From NCBI RefSeq assembly GCF_007971525.1, contig NZ_CP042437.1:5890001-5954000 (forward strand): a DNA stretch of 64,000 nt. Reading direction: 5' to 3'. Shown here piece by piece: positions 38,901-46,337 of this stretch. A program made the position numbers and the translations under genes. Origin of the DNA: Mucilaginibacter ginsenosidivorax. GTDB lineage: Bacteria > Bacteroidota > Bacteroidia > Sphingobacteriales > Sphingobacteriaceae. Position 1 is the stretch's first letter; the number at the start of each line of letters is the position of its first letter. The notes beneath the pieces were generated by a model. That model had not been told where the DNA came from. It did no database searches and was given only the letters and a program-made list of their open reading frames with translations.

Positions 38901-39207
38901 TGCCGATGCTCAATTATCAATGGTGAACACCATTTTGTGCGATGATATGGGTAGCGCCGGCAATACCAAAATAATTTTAGCCGGCAATTTTTATGGCTTT
39001 AAGCCCGAAATAGGCCGGCTTGATGCCAACCGCGGCCTGGTTTATCAATTTAACAAAAATGGCTTTACCTATTTGCCGCCGGTAAAAACAGGATTTGATT
39101 TGCGTGGGCAGGTGCGGTCGTCGCTGGTTATCAAAAATCCATCGGGAGGCAAATACTACCTGTTTGGCATCAATGACGAACCTTTAAAAGCTTATAAACT
39201 CCGTTAA
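35905..39207 (+). CDS. FG-GAP/ASPIC-UnbV (CRTAC1-like) lipoprotein 1
   Basis: The protein is about 1,100 residues; the start is one of two adjacent ATG codons (35905 or 35908), since the open frame upstream begins at a TTG. It has a lipoprotein signal (LLWSC). The N-terminal half carries about seven FG-GAP/VCBS repeats with calcium-loop motifs such as DVNNDGLND, DINGDGWLD and DYDNDGDLD, then an ASPIC/UnbV-like segment (GTGLNTFGVGTTIKA to DSLQVIWPGGKY). A second series of about six repeats fills the C-terminal half. It should form two beta-propellers at the cell surface. The role is unknown; its position after SusC/SusD suggests ligand capture. Confidence 0.85.
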   Translation: MMLFKKWSFVFAGIFLLWSCNGGQKNTLFSLQPNDETGITFINQLTDKDRTNVFSYRNYYNGGGVAIGDVNNDGLNDVYLTSNTGGNQLFINKGNWKFENATAKAGVKGTKYWSTGATMVDINGDGWLDIYVCHSGNARGKEKGNELFINQHDGTFKEEAEKYGLVDNGLSTQAIFFDYDNDGDLDCFVLNNSFRPIGSFDFSKNLREVVDPLGGARLYRNDGGHFTNVTQQAGIFSSDIGFGLGVSVADVNQDGYPDIYVSNDFFERDYLYINQKNGTFKEDIQNETGHLSLASMGSDIADINNDGQYDIFTTEMLPEGDKRLKKMTSFESYDVIKAKQHDGYYNQYMQNCLQVNNGDGTFSETAFYSGIAATDWSWGALMFDMDNDGWKDIFISNGIYKDLTDQDYIEFLGNRDNMAKIAEGRKKFDFKDFTDKMVSTPLSNYAYLNNHNLTFSNKAADFGLDKPSFSNGAAYADLDNDGDNDLVVNNVNMPVYVYKSNAEKNGNHHIQLKLKGTGLNTFGVGTTIKAFMKGSALIYYNQPTRGFQSCTSPNLLTIGTGKYKQVDSLQVIWPGGKYQLIKNIKGDRVYTCKQTDANLNYNWNKPVVKSLFADVTKAVFDSIPRHKEDDFIDFDNERLMLQMLSTENPYMASADVNGDGLTDFYFGSSKNGAAAIYIQQKNGSFKQSIPDDLAKQSYLENAGAVFADFDGDGDQDLIIGVGGNADEAGTPVYFPRFYENDGKGNFHRDASRTLHAGVNASVVISADYDADGHPDLFIGGRSVPGLYGCSPKSYVFHNDGNGHFTDVSASVLGPDTKLGMVTSAKWADLDKDGYPDLIVAGNWMGIRIFRNHKGKFTEDTQLANYKGWWSSLEVADVDGDGHLDIIGGNIGLNSKFRASFTEPMKIYIKDFDNNGTKECVTSMYRSDDVSYVFHMKPDLVGQLPILKKRFLQYVDYAGKPFNEVFTPEMLEGAEIHEMNFLASAVFLNNGKKFTCKLLPADAQLSMVNTILCDDMGSAGNTKIILAGNFYGFKPEIGRLDANRGLVYQFNKNGFTYLPPVKTGFDLRGQVRSSLVIKNPSGGKYYLFGINDEPLKAYKLR

Positions 39208-39215
39208 TATTTAAA

Positions 39216-42200
39216 ATGTTGTTTTACAAAATATACAAATCATTGCCGGCGAAGTTTTTGTTGTGGAGCTGTTTTATCGGGATGGTTTTGCTATCGGCCT
39301 GCAAGCCTAATAAGGCAGGCGAGGGTGTTTTTAAATTATTACCGGCCGATAAAACCGGGTTAAATTTTGTTAACGTAAATACAGTTTCCGATTCGGTTAA
39401 TATTCTCGATTATCTGTATTTCTACAACGGTGCCGGCGTAGCCGCTGCCGATTTTAATAACGATGGCCTGCAGGATTTGTATTTTGTATCTAACCAGGGT
39501 TCCGATAAACTATATCTTAACAAGGGCAATTTAAAATTTGAAGATATTACAGCCAAAGCGGGCGTAGCCGGCACGGGTAACTGGAAAACCGGCGTAACGG
39601 TTGTTGATATCAATGGAGATGGACTTAAAGATATTTACGTATCGGTAGTGTCCGGTTACAAAGGCTTTAAAGGTAAAAATCAGCTTTATATCAACAACGG
39701 AGATTTGACCTTTACAGAATCTGCTGCCAAATATGGGTTGGATTTTGCAGGTTTTTCCACCCAGGTCTCGTTTTTTGATTATGATAAAGATGGCGACCTG
39801 GATATGTTCCTGCTCACCTCCTCGGTACATAGTAATGATACCTACGGCGACTCGACCTTAAGGTTTAAATACAGCCATGATGCAGGCGACCATCTTTTCA
39901 GGAACGATAACGGGCATTTTACCGATGTTACTGCCAAATCGGGCATTTACAGCGCGCCGATAGGTTATGGCCTTGGCCTTAGTGTTGGCGATTTGAACAA
40001 TGATGGCTGGGACGATATTTATGTAAGCAACGATTTTTTTGAACAGGATTATTATTACATCAACCAGCACGACGGCACTTTTAAAGAACAGCTGAAAAGC
40101 GCTTTTGGCCATACCAGTTTGTTCTCGATGGGTAATACCATCAGCGATATCAATAAAGACGGGCACCTGGATGTGCTGACTACCGATATGTTGCCCGAGG
40201 ATTTGAAAGCGCTACGGTCGACAATTAATGACGAGCCGCTGGATATTTACAACCAGGAGGTTAATGCCGGCTATTACTACCAGTATTCAAAAAACTGCCT
40301 GCAGCTTAATGTTGGTAACGGCAATAAGTTTGTTGATATGGGTTTGTATAGTGGCGTATCGGCTACTGATTGGACATGGTCGCCCCTGGTACAGGATTTT
40401 GATATGGATGGCCGCAAGGATATGTTTTTTAGCAACGGCATAAAAAAACGGCTTAACGATATGGATTACCTGAAATACCTGGGCAACCCTGATGTAATGA
40501 GGGAATATAAGGCCAGCCGGGTATTTGATAAAGACAAGATCAACATGATGCCTGATGGTGCCGTACACAACTTTTTTTATCATGGCGATGACCTGTTAAA
40601 GTTTACCGACGCCTCTTTTAACAACGACATGCAAAAGCCGTCTATCTCTGCCGGCTCGGTAGCCGTGGATCTGGATAATGACGGCGACCTGGAAATTGTA
40701 ACCAACAACATGGATGAACAAGCCTACATTTACAATAATACCACCATGGAAGGTAGCGGAAAAGATAAGCCGGCGTATTTGAAATATGCTGTTAAATATA
40801 CCAAAGCCAATCCGGATGGTATTGGTACAAAGTTTTTCCTGAAATCGGGTAAGCAGCTGGATCACCAGGAAATTCAAACCAGTAATGCCTACGCCAGTAA
40901 CCTGAGCAACGAGTTGCTTTTTACTTTTTTGCCTAACGATAAACCCGAAGAGCTATTGGTGGTATGGCCGGATAACAGCTGGCAACTGGTAAGGGATTTT
41001 AAGCCAGGGACTAAAACGGTAATGAAATTTGATAGCGCCCAAACGCAATCAACGGGTGATGTGTCGTCGGTAATAAATACGTTTATCAGTAATAAGCAAC
41101 CCTTTGATTATACGCCGGTTCAGGCTAAGTTGCTGGCAAGGTTAAAGCCTTTTGATACGCCCGATTTTAATTACTATTCGTTATTGCCGCATACTTATTT
41201 GCCGCACACACCTGCTGTTGCTGTGGCCGATGTTAATGGTGATGGTATTGATGACATTTACGTGGGCGGCTTTGCCGGCGAGGAAAAATACCTGCTTGTG
41301 GGCGATAAAAACGGAGGGTATACCAAAGTTGTGGTGCCGCAATTTAACCAGGTTAAAGATTACGGTGATGGCCAGGCTGTTTGGGCCGACGTTAATAATG
41401 ACGGTAAACCCGATTTGCTGGTGATCAGCACCAATCACCCTTTCCAGGAAAGTGATAAGCTGCTGCCGTCACGGTTGTACATCAATAAAGGAAATTTCCA
41501 GTTTGAGTATAAGGCATTACCCAAAATAGTTAATCAAACTGCTAAAATAGCCGTGTTTGATTTTAATGGAGATGGACGGAGTGATGTTTTATTAACGGGT
41601 AGCATTTCTTATACCAACTATACCGCACCGCGACCGTCGACCATTTTGATTAACAAGGGTAACGGGAATTTTGAGGTGAGTCATGATAAACAATACAACG
41701 ATATTACTGCTATCCAGTATGTAACAGACATAGTTACAGCCGATGTTGACCACAATGGTAAACCCGATTTGGTAATTACTGCCGAGTGGCAGCCAATACA
41801 GCTATTTTTAAATGATGGTAAAACACTGAATAAATTTTCATCGCCGGTGCTGGATAACCAAAAAGGCTGGTGGCAATCAGTAATGGTAGCCGATGTGGAT
41901 GGCGATGGTAAAGCCGACCTGGTAGCCGGAAACTGGGGAACCAACAATAAATACAATGTATCGCCAGAACAGCCTTTATATGCTTACAATGATGATTTGG
42001 ATAAGGATGGTAAAAACGATTTAATATTATCCTACTGTGTAAAAGGGTTATACTATCCATTTCGCCCTAAAAACGATTTGGAGCAGGAATTGCCGTATCT
42101 GAAAAAGGAATGGCTGAGCTACCAAAAAATGGCCGATAAAACCACAGCCGAAATATTTAAAGGCAAACTGGACGAAGAAAACCGTTTAGCCGCAAATCAG

Positions 42201-42554
42201 TTCAGCAGTATTTTTGTAAGCGATGTGCTGCATGCCACCAAGTTTGAAGTTTTGCCTTATCAATACCAGCAGGCGCCCATCCGCTCCATTATGCGTGCAA
42301 ATAATAAAGCCGGGGATTTGCTATTGAACGGCAACTTTTGGGGTGTAGTGCCTTACGAAGGCAAATACGACGCTTTAGGCCTGGTTGGTCTACATTATGA
42401 TAAAAATAAAAAACAGTTTTCGGCGCCCGGCTATATGGTAAACGCGGCCTTTAATTTCCAGGAGCTCCCGTACATCAGCACTATAAAAAGGGCCATGTCT
42501 ACCAATTACCTCATTGTTACTTATGATGGCAGGTTGATGTTAGTAACCCCATAA
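39216..42554 (+). CDS. FG-GAP/ASPIC-UnbV (CRTAC1-like) lipoprotein 2
   Basis: The 1,112-residue paralogue of the preceding protein starts 9 bases after its stop. It has a lipoprotein-like signal (VLLSAC). Two series of FG-GAP repeats with calcium loops (DFNNDGLQD, DINGDGLKD, DYDKDGDLD and, later, DVNGDGIDD, DFNGDGRSD, DVDGDGKAD) surround an ASPIC/UnbV-like segment (NPDGIGTKFFLKSG to EELLVVWPDNSW). The tandem pair with SusC/SusD is found in other Bacteroidota, and the substrate is not known. Divergence between the copies indicates an old duplication rather than a recent one. The stop lies in a hairpin shared with the convergent gene. Confidence 0.85.
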   Translation: MLFYKIYKSLPAKFLLWSCFIGMVLLSACKPNKAGEGVFKLLPADKTGLNFVNVNTVSDSVNILDYLYFYNGAGVAAADFNNDGLQDLYFVSNQGSDKLYLNKGNLKFEDITAKAGVAGTGNWKTGVTVVDINGDGLKDIYVSVVSGYKGFKGKNQLYINNGDLTFTESAAKYGLDFAGFSTQVSFFDYDKDGDLDMFLLTSSVHSNDTYGDSTLRFKYSHDAGDHLFRNDNGHFTDVTAKSGIYSAPIGYGLGLSVGDLNNDGWDDIYVSNDFFEQDYYYINQHDGTFKEQLKSAFGHTSLFSMGNTISDINKDGHLDVLTTDMLPEDLKALRSTINDEPLDIYNQEVNAGYYYQYSKNCLQLNVGNGNKFVDMGLYSGVSATDWTWSPLVQDFDMDGRKDMFFSNGIKKRLNDMDYLKYLGNPDVMREYKASRVFDKDKINMMPDGAVHNFFYHGDDLLKFTDASFNNDMQKPSISAGSVAVDLDNDGDLEIVTNNMDEQAYIYNNTTMEGSGKDKPAYLKYAVKYTKANPDGIGTKFFLKSGKQLDHQEIQTSNAYASNLSNELLFTFLPNDKPEELLVVWPDNSWQLVRDFKPGTKTVMKFDSAQTQSTGDVSSVINTFISNKQPFDYTPVQAKLLARLKPFDTPDFNYYSLLPHTYLPHTPAVAVADVNGDGIDDIYVGGFAGEEKYLLVGDKNGGYTKVVVPQFNQVKDYGDGQAVWADVNNDGKPDLLVISTNHPFQESDKLLPSRLYINKGNFQFEYKALPKIVNQTAKIAVFDFNGDGRSDVLLTGSISYTNYTAPRPSTILINKGNGNFEVSHDKQYNDITAIQYVTDIVTADVDHNGKPDLVITAEWQPIQLFLNDGKTLNKFSSPVLDNQKGWWQSVMVADVDGDGKADLVAGNWGTNNKYNVSPEQPLYAYNDDLDKDGKNDLILSYCVKGLYYPFRPKNDLEQELPYLKKEWLSYQKMADKTTAEIFKGKLDEENRLAANQFSSIFVSDVLHATKFEVLPYQYQQAPIRSIMRANNKAGDLLLNGNFWGVVPYEGKYDALGLVGLHYDKNKKQFSAPGYMVNAAFNFQELPYISTIKRAMSTNYLIVTYDGRLMLVTP

Positions 42555-42573
42555 TCTCTTTTAAAATATGGGG
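42547..42573. terminator. short hairpin across two convergent stop codons
   Basis: CCCCATA (42547-42553) and TATGGGG (42567-42573) form a 7-bp stem with an AT-rich loop. The arms lie within or next to the ends of the FG-GAP gene and the convergent SRPBCC gene, which are only six bases apart. It may serve as a shared bidirectional terminator. Confidence 0.4.
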
Positions 42574-43490
42574 TAGTAAATTTTGGTAACCCATTTTGAA
42601 GTGTCTTTTTCAAGATACCTATCGGTCACCATCGATTCAAAAGGCATGGCAGGGGCTATCAATTTATGATCTTTCATATAAATCCTCACTTCTTCAAATG
42701 CATTGTTCACTGTATTGGGGCCGCCTTTTACATCGGCTATCAGCAAGTTGCCACCCATAACCAGGTTGTTGATAACCGATCCTTTACCTGGGGTTATTTT
42801 TTTATCAATTGGGATAGCATAGCTAATTTGGTATTCTTTACTGCCCACCTGGGTGATATTCAGCATCGGGAAATTAGTCATTTTGGCCCCTTTGGCTATA
42901 GCTTCCTTTTTCAGGTTTTCGATACTGCTATATATACTTTGCATATCGGGGTAGGTAGCAGCGCTTGCGGTTGTTGTAAGTAAAAATGGGTCTGTAACTT
43001 TATTTATATAAATTTTATAACCGTAGGCATTTTTCTGATCTTCTAAAAATGTTTTGAAGCGGGCTAAAACCTGCCCTGTTTTGTTTTGAAGATCGCGCGC
43101 TGCAAAATAATCCATAACCCTTTTTACCGGGTTCATACTGCTTTGCCTTTGTGCCTGCAAAGATATTTTGGCCGCGAAGTCTTCGGCTAAATAACTGATA
43201 TCGGCATCGAGTTTGAAATTGCCTTGTTGCAGATCAATATTTGCGCCGCTGTTGGTGGTTTTATTAATGGTAAATTGTACGCCTTGATAAGCAAACTGCT
43301 TGTCGTTAACTTTTGTACCGGGCCACCATTTTTTCCATCGATGTTGGTGTACCAGGAATTTAGCTACCACACCATCAGATGCTTCAACAGTTAATTGGTT
43401 ACTTACAGTTAAGGTAGACGGGATTATCAAATATATTGGGGCGGCAATAACTACAATTGCAGCTAAAATTATCAGTACGGTTTTCTTCAT
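42561..43490 (-). CDS. SRPBCC-like protein with GyrI-like effector domain
   Basis: The 309-residue protein starts with one membrane helix (VLIILAAIVVIAAPIYLI). A SRPBCC/START-like segment follows (about 25-150, with W53 and WWPG), then a GyrI-like small-molecule-binding domain (about 160-309, with AATYPDMQSIYSSIENLKKEA, YAIPIDK and MVTDRYLEKDTSKW). No DNA-binding part is present, so it is not a BmrR-type regulator. It may be a membrane-attached ligand-binding protein. Its own promoter lies in the gap to the right; it faces the FG-GAP operon tail-to-tail. Confidence 0.7.
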   Translation of the reverse strand: MKKTVLIILAAIVVIAAPIYLIIPSTLTVSNQLTVEASDGVVAKFLVHQHRWKKWWPGTKVNDKQFAYQGVQFTINKTTNSGANIDLQQGNFKLDADISYLAEDFAAKISLQAQRQSSMNPVKRVMDYFAARDLQNKTGQVLARFKTFLEDQKNAYGYKIYINKVTDPFLLTTTASAATYPDMQSIYSSIENLKKEAIAKGAKMTNFPMLNITQVGSKEYQISYAIPIDKKITPGKGSVINNLVMGGNLLIADVKGGPNTVNNAFEEVRIYMKDHKLIAPAMPFESMVTDRYLEKDTSKWVTKIYYPIF

Positions 43491-43872
43491 TTGGGTTATA
43501 AAAGGGCATCCAAATTTAAAAATAATGGATCAATGTGCGGCATTTGAAACGTAAATAAGCAGCGGCATATTAAATAAGGCCAATGCTATTAGGCTGCTGT
43601 GCTCTTAATTATGATAAAATTGAATAAATCAGTTTTTTATAAAACTTTTTCATAATTACTTCCCTTTGTATAGGACTTAAAAGCTACGATTATGCAACCC
43701 TGAATATTGATTTCTATAGCTATAGTTTGTTTAGGATTGCCCCTTATACTTGCGATAATTGAGATTGTTAGGATTCTAACTTCTGACGAGATCACTTTTA
43801 TAAAAAGCGACAAAATTAACAGTGTCAACAGGCATTTAACATCAGAAGAAAAAAGCAGGCTCTTGATTTTTA

Positions 43873-44240
43873 ATGGCAAATATTTTTATTAATAACCCTA
43901 AAGCGGCTGTAACCGCTATTACCACCGGACTTGAAAGCTTATCGGCCTTAATCAAGGATGAAACAATTCAGAGAATTTGCATTATTATATCTCCGGGATT
44001 TTGTTTTTTAATAGTTTTCTTATAACTCAAAATATCGAGGATATATCGTTTAAAAAGGGGTTAAAAGAGTATAGGGAAATGATTGTTGATTTGGAAACAG
44101 AATTTAACCATCAAAATTGCAGAGAAATCAGGAAAAAGAATATTCAATTAGAAATTGAAAAATGCTGGCTCAAAATAAATGAACTTAGAGACGCAAGTAT
44201 GCGTCTCTACAAAAAATATAAAATCATATCACCACCCTAA
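43873..44240 (+). pseudogene. small membrane/coiled-coil gene broken by a frameshift
   Basis: An ATG at 43873 opens a 50-codon frame (to 44025) with TAITTGLESLSALIKDET and then a hydrophobic segment. Another frame, open from 43977 to 44240, continues with a hydrophobic start and a polar helical part (KGLKEYREMIVDLETEF, IRKKNIQLEIEKCWLKI). A one-base slip in the T-rich stretch near 44003-44020 would join them into one protein of about 120 residues with one membrane helix and a coiled tail. Codon use looks AT-rich compared with the neighbours. The function is unknown. A further short frame with a membrane helix (43707-43892) just precedes it. Confidence 0.35.
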
Positions 44241-44832
44241 ATGTCAAATTAACCCTGGCTTTCATTGGTTTTACAGATTTTGCTATACGGTGTTCCCAAT
44301 GCTCCTGCAATCCGGCCTTCATCAGCAGGAAAGAGCCATGCTCCAACCGTACCGAATATTTTTCATGATGATCCTGTTTGCTGCGGATATCAAAGCTTCG
44401 TACCTGCCCAAAACTTACCGATGCGATGATGGGGTTTTTACCCAGTACATCTTCGCGGTCGCTGTGCCAGGCTACCGAGTCGTTGCCATCGCGGTAATAG
44501 TTGAGCAATACACTGTTAAACTGGATGCCGGCCAATGGTTCTATTTTATTTTTAATCATCAGCAGTTCGGGCGTCCAGTAATTGGGTTTGCTTTGAGTTA
44601 GGGAAGCATAGTCATAAACCTCCGGGTCGCCGTACCAGGCGGTAAGGCGCGGGGTTAGCACATCCTTATCGTACATCCTTTGTATCCGCTGTTTCCAGGG
44701 CGTTTCGGCAATAAACTTTTGGAGCAGGCTATCGCTTTCCTGCTCATTAAAAAGGCCGGGGCGGTAATCTAATAAATGGATGGGCAGGCCCTTACTTTGC
44801 CCGGCCTCGGGAAAAAAACATAGCTGTTCCAT
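44224..44832 (-). CDS. alkB: AlkB-like 2OG-Fe(II) dioxygenase (DNA repair)
   Basis: The protein is 202 residues from ATG 44832; a TTG four codons earlier is less likely. It has the AlkB pattern: PRLTAWYGD, NYYRDGNDSVAWHSD with Fe ligands H123 and D125, distal ligand H181 (HWEHRIAKS), and the 2-oxoglutarate arginines R193/R199 in ARVNLTFR. Its size and motifs resemble the ALKBH2/3-type group. It reverses 1-methyladenine and 3-methylcytosine lesions by oxidative demethylation. It is divergent from the mutasome operon, separated by a repeat element, so a shared DNA-damage role is plausible. It overlaps the end of the broken gene at 44224-44240. Confidence 0.92.
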   Translation of the reverse strand: MEQLCFFPEAGQSKGLPIHLLDYRPGLFNEQESDSLLQKFIAETPWKQRIQRMYDKDVLTPRLTAWYGDPEVYDYASLTQSKPNYWTPELLMIKNKIEPLAGIQFNSVLLNYYRDGNDSVAWHSDREDVLGKNPIIASVSFGQVRSFDIRSKQDHHEKYSVRLEHGSFLLMKAGLQEHWEHRIAKSVKPMKARVNLTFRVVI

Positions 44833-44950
44833 ATCAACCTCCAATTTTTGCTAAGAAGATCTGTCTAAAAATATAAAACAGACGGTTATTGCTTTGTACT
44901 ATCCATTTCGCACTAAAATTTGCAGAAACATTCGCATGAAGGCTGACTAA

Positions 44951-45120
44951 GACTCACCCGGCGAGGCTGCGCCCGCCACCCTCTCTTCACCTGCGGTGGA
45001 AATAGGGGCTTTAGCGTTGAATATCAAAAGTTTATCAAAAAAGCAAATGATAAAATTTCAAGTCCCTCTTTCCGGCGAAGCCGAAGAGAGGGTGGCGGGC
45101 GCAGCCTCGCCGGGTGAGTC
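44951..45120. repeat. palindromic repeat element with 38-bp perfect inverted arms
   Basis: Bases 44951-44988 are the exact reverse complement of 45083-45120, with a 94-base centre. The arms are GC-rich and begin GACTCACCC. A related element, with part of the same sequence and the same flank (CGCATGGCGGTGA), lies at 51209-51434. No transposase is inside. This is a REP or MITE-like element. Confidence 0.85.
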
Positions 45121-45184
45121 TTCACCGCCATGCGATATACGTCATTGTCCCTTCTGTGCTAAATTTTTTTTACAAAGATATTAA

Positions 45185-45205
45185 AATGCTAATATTTTTA
45201 GCATT
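45185..45205. promoter_or_regulatory. perfect dyad operator upstream of the mutasome operon
   Basis: AATGCTAA (45185-45192) and TTAGCATT (45198-45205) form a perfect 8+8 inverted repeat with a 5-base spacer (TATTT). It lies 20 bases before the first gene of the imuA-imuB-dnaE2 operon, and a TAGATTTG -7-like box (45205-45212) adjoins it. A repressor bound here would block the promoter. An SOS-type repressor is the obvious guess. Confidence 0.6.
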
Positions 45206-45212
45206 AGATTTG
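45205..45212 (+). promoter_or_regulatory. putative -7 box of the mutasome operon
   Basis: TAGATTTG matches TAnnTTTG and overlaps the last base of the dyad operator. The start codon at 45226 is only 13 bases further on, so the transcript may have almost no leader. Confidence 0.4.
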
Positions 45213-45225
45213 TAGTCTGTTTCTG

Positions 45226-45603
45226 ATGGAAGAATTTTATATTGATGTGGAGCTAAGCCGGGGCATGACCCGGATACAGGTGGACGAGGTGCCGCCTGAG
45301 CAATGGGATTTGCCCTATGCGCCGCAGTTTATCATCGAGTTTTATAACGGCCGGGAGTTTGTCACCATGATGCTGCAACTGGAGCAGGGGGAATGGTACG
45401 ACCGTAACGCCCGTGTACAGGACGACGATATACAACGTTATTTTGAGCCTGTAACTGACCCGCGTAATGCTGATTATGAAAGCCCGTTAAGTGTACAGGC
45501 CATCCAGGAAATTGGGCAGGCCATCAGCAGGCACATGGTAGTGCACTTAACGGTTTATATGGGGTTATTTATACCTGTTTTTCGTGAACCAACTTTAAAC
45601 TGA
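45226..45603 (+). CDS. unknown small protein, first gene of the mutasome operon
   Basis: The 125-residue acidic protein has no signal peptide and no recognised motif. It is rich in E, D and aromatic residues in the first 90 residues (ELSRGMTRIQVDEVP, LEQGEWYDRNARVQDDDIQRYFEP), and a hydrophobic C-terminal part follows (HMVVHLTVYMGLFIPVF). It begins directly after the dyad operator and lies 5 bases before imuA. It is therefore very probably co-expressed with the translesion synthesis genes. I do not recognise it as a known mutasome component. It could be an accessory or regulatory protein. Confidence 0.75.
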   Translation: MEEFYIDVELSRGMTRIQVDEVPPEQWDLPYAPQFIIEFYNGREFVTMMLQLEQGEWYDRNARVQDDDIQRYFEPVTDPRNADYESPLSVQAIQEIGQAISRHMVVHLTVYMGLFIPVFREPTLN

Positions 45604-45608
45604 AACTC

Positions 45609-46337
45609 ATGGAAACAAAAAAGGATATTATCAGCCAGCTAAAAAAAGATATTTTATTGTGGGAGGGCTTTAAAGCGCCCATTGCCGGGGCCGACGATAG
45701 CTTTGGCCTGGGGCCTATCGAGGCTGCCTTTCCAAACGGGATTTTTCCGGTAGGTGCGGTGCATGAGTTTTTAACTACCGAACCCGAACATGCCGCGGCT
45801 ACCAGCGGTTTTATTGGCGGCATACTGGCCCAATTGATGCGCCATAATGGGGTTTGTTTATGGATAAGCAAAGCGCGTATGGTTTTTCCGCCTGCGCTTA
45901 AAGTATTTGGCGTACCGCCCGAGCGGGTGATATTTATAGACCTGCAGCGCGAAAAAGATTTGCTTTGGGCCACCGAAGAAGCTCTGAAATGCGATGGCCT
46001 GGCAGCCGTTATTGCCGAGTTACCGGGCATCACCTTTACCCAGTCGCGCCGTTTGCAGCTGGCGGTTGAAAGCAGCAAGGTTACCGGTTTTGTGTTGCGT
46101 ACCGATGCTAAAAAACTAAGTACCACTGCCTGTGTATCCCGCTGGCAAATAACGCACCTGCCCAGCGAGTTGGAAGATGATTTACCCGGCGTAGGTTTCC
46201 CGCGCTGGCAGGTGGAACTTTTAAAAGCGCGTAACGGCAACCCCGGCTGCTGGCAGGTGGAATGGGTGGCTGGCCATTTTGTACCGGTTATTGAAGAGAA
46301 GGCGGTAACAGAAATAGCATACCAGCAATATGCCTAA
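45609..46337 (+). CDS. imuA: ImuA, RecA-like mutasome protein
   Basis: The 242-residue protein matches the ImuA family. It has LLWEGFKAPIAGADDSFGLGPIEAAFPNG, the GAVHEFL segment that aligns with the RecA core, VCLWISKARMVFPPALKVFGVPPERVIF, and LWATEEALKCDGLAAVIAEL. The Walker A lysine region is not conserved, as is usual for this family. ImuA helps ImuB and DnaE2 carry out error-prone lesion bypass after DNA damage. It overlaps imuB by 8 bases, so the genes are translationally coupled. Confidence 0.88.
   Translation: METKKDIISQLKKDILLWEGFKAPIAGADDSFGLGPIEAAFPNGIFPVGAVHEFLTTEPEHAAATSGFIGGILAQLMRHNGVCLWISKARMVFPPALKVFGVPPERVIFIDLQREKDLLWATEEALKCDGLAAVIAELPGITFTQSRRLQLAVESSKVTGFVLRTDAKKLSTTACVSRWQITHLPSELEDDLPGVGFPRWQVELLKARNGNPGCWQVEWVAGHFVPVIEEKAVTEIAYQQYA

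Noticed and set aside
45569..46240. 223-codon minus-strand frame across imuA
   Set aside because: The opposite strand encodes ImuA with recognisable family segments in a coupled operon.
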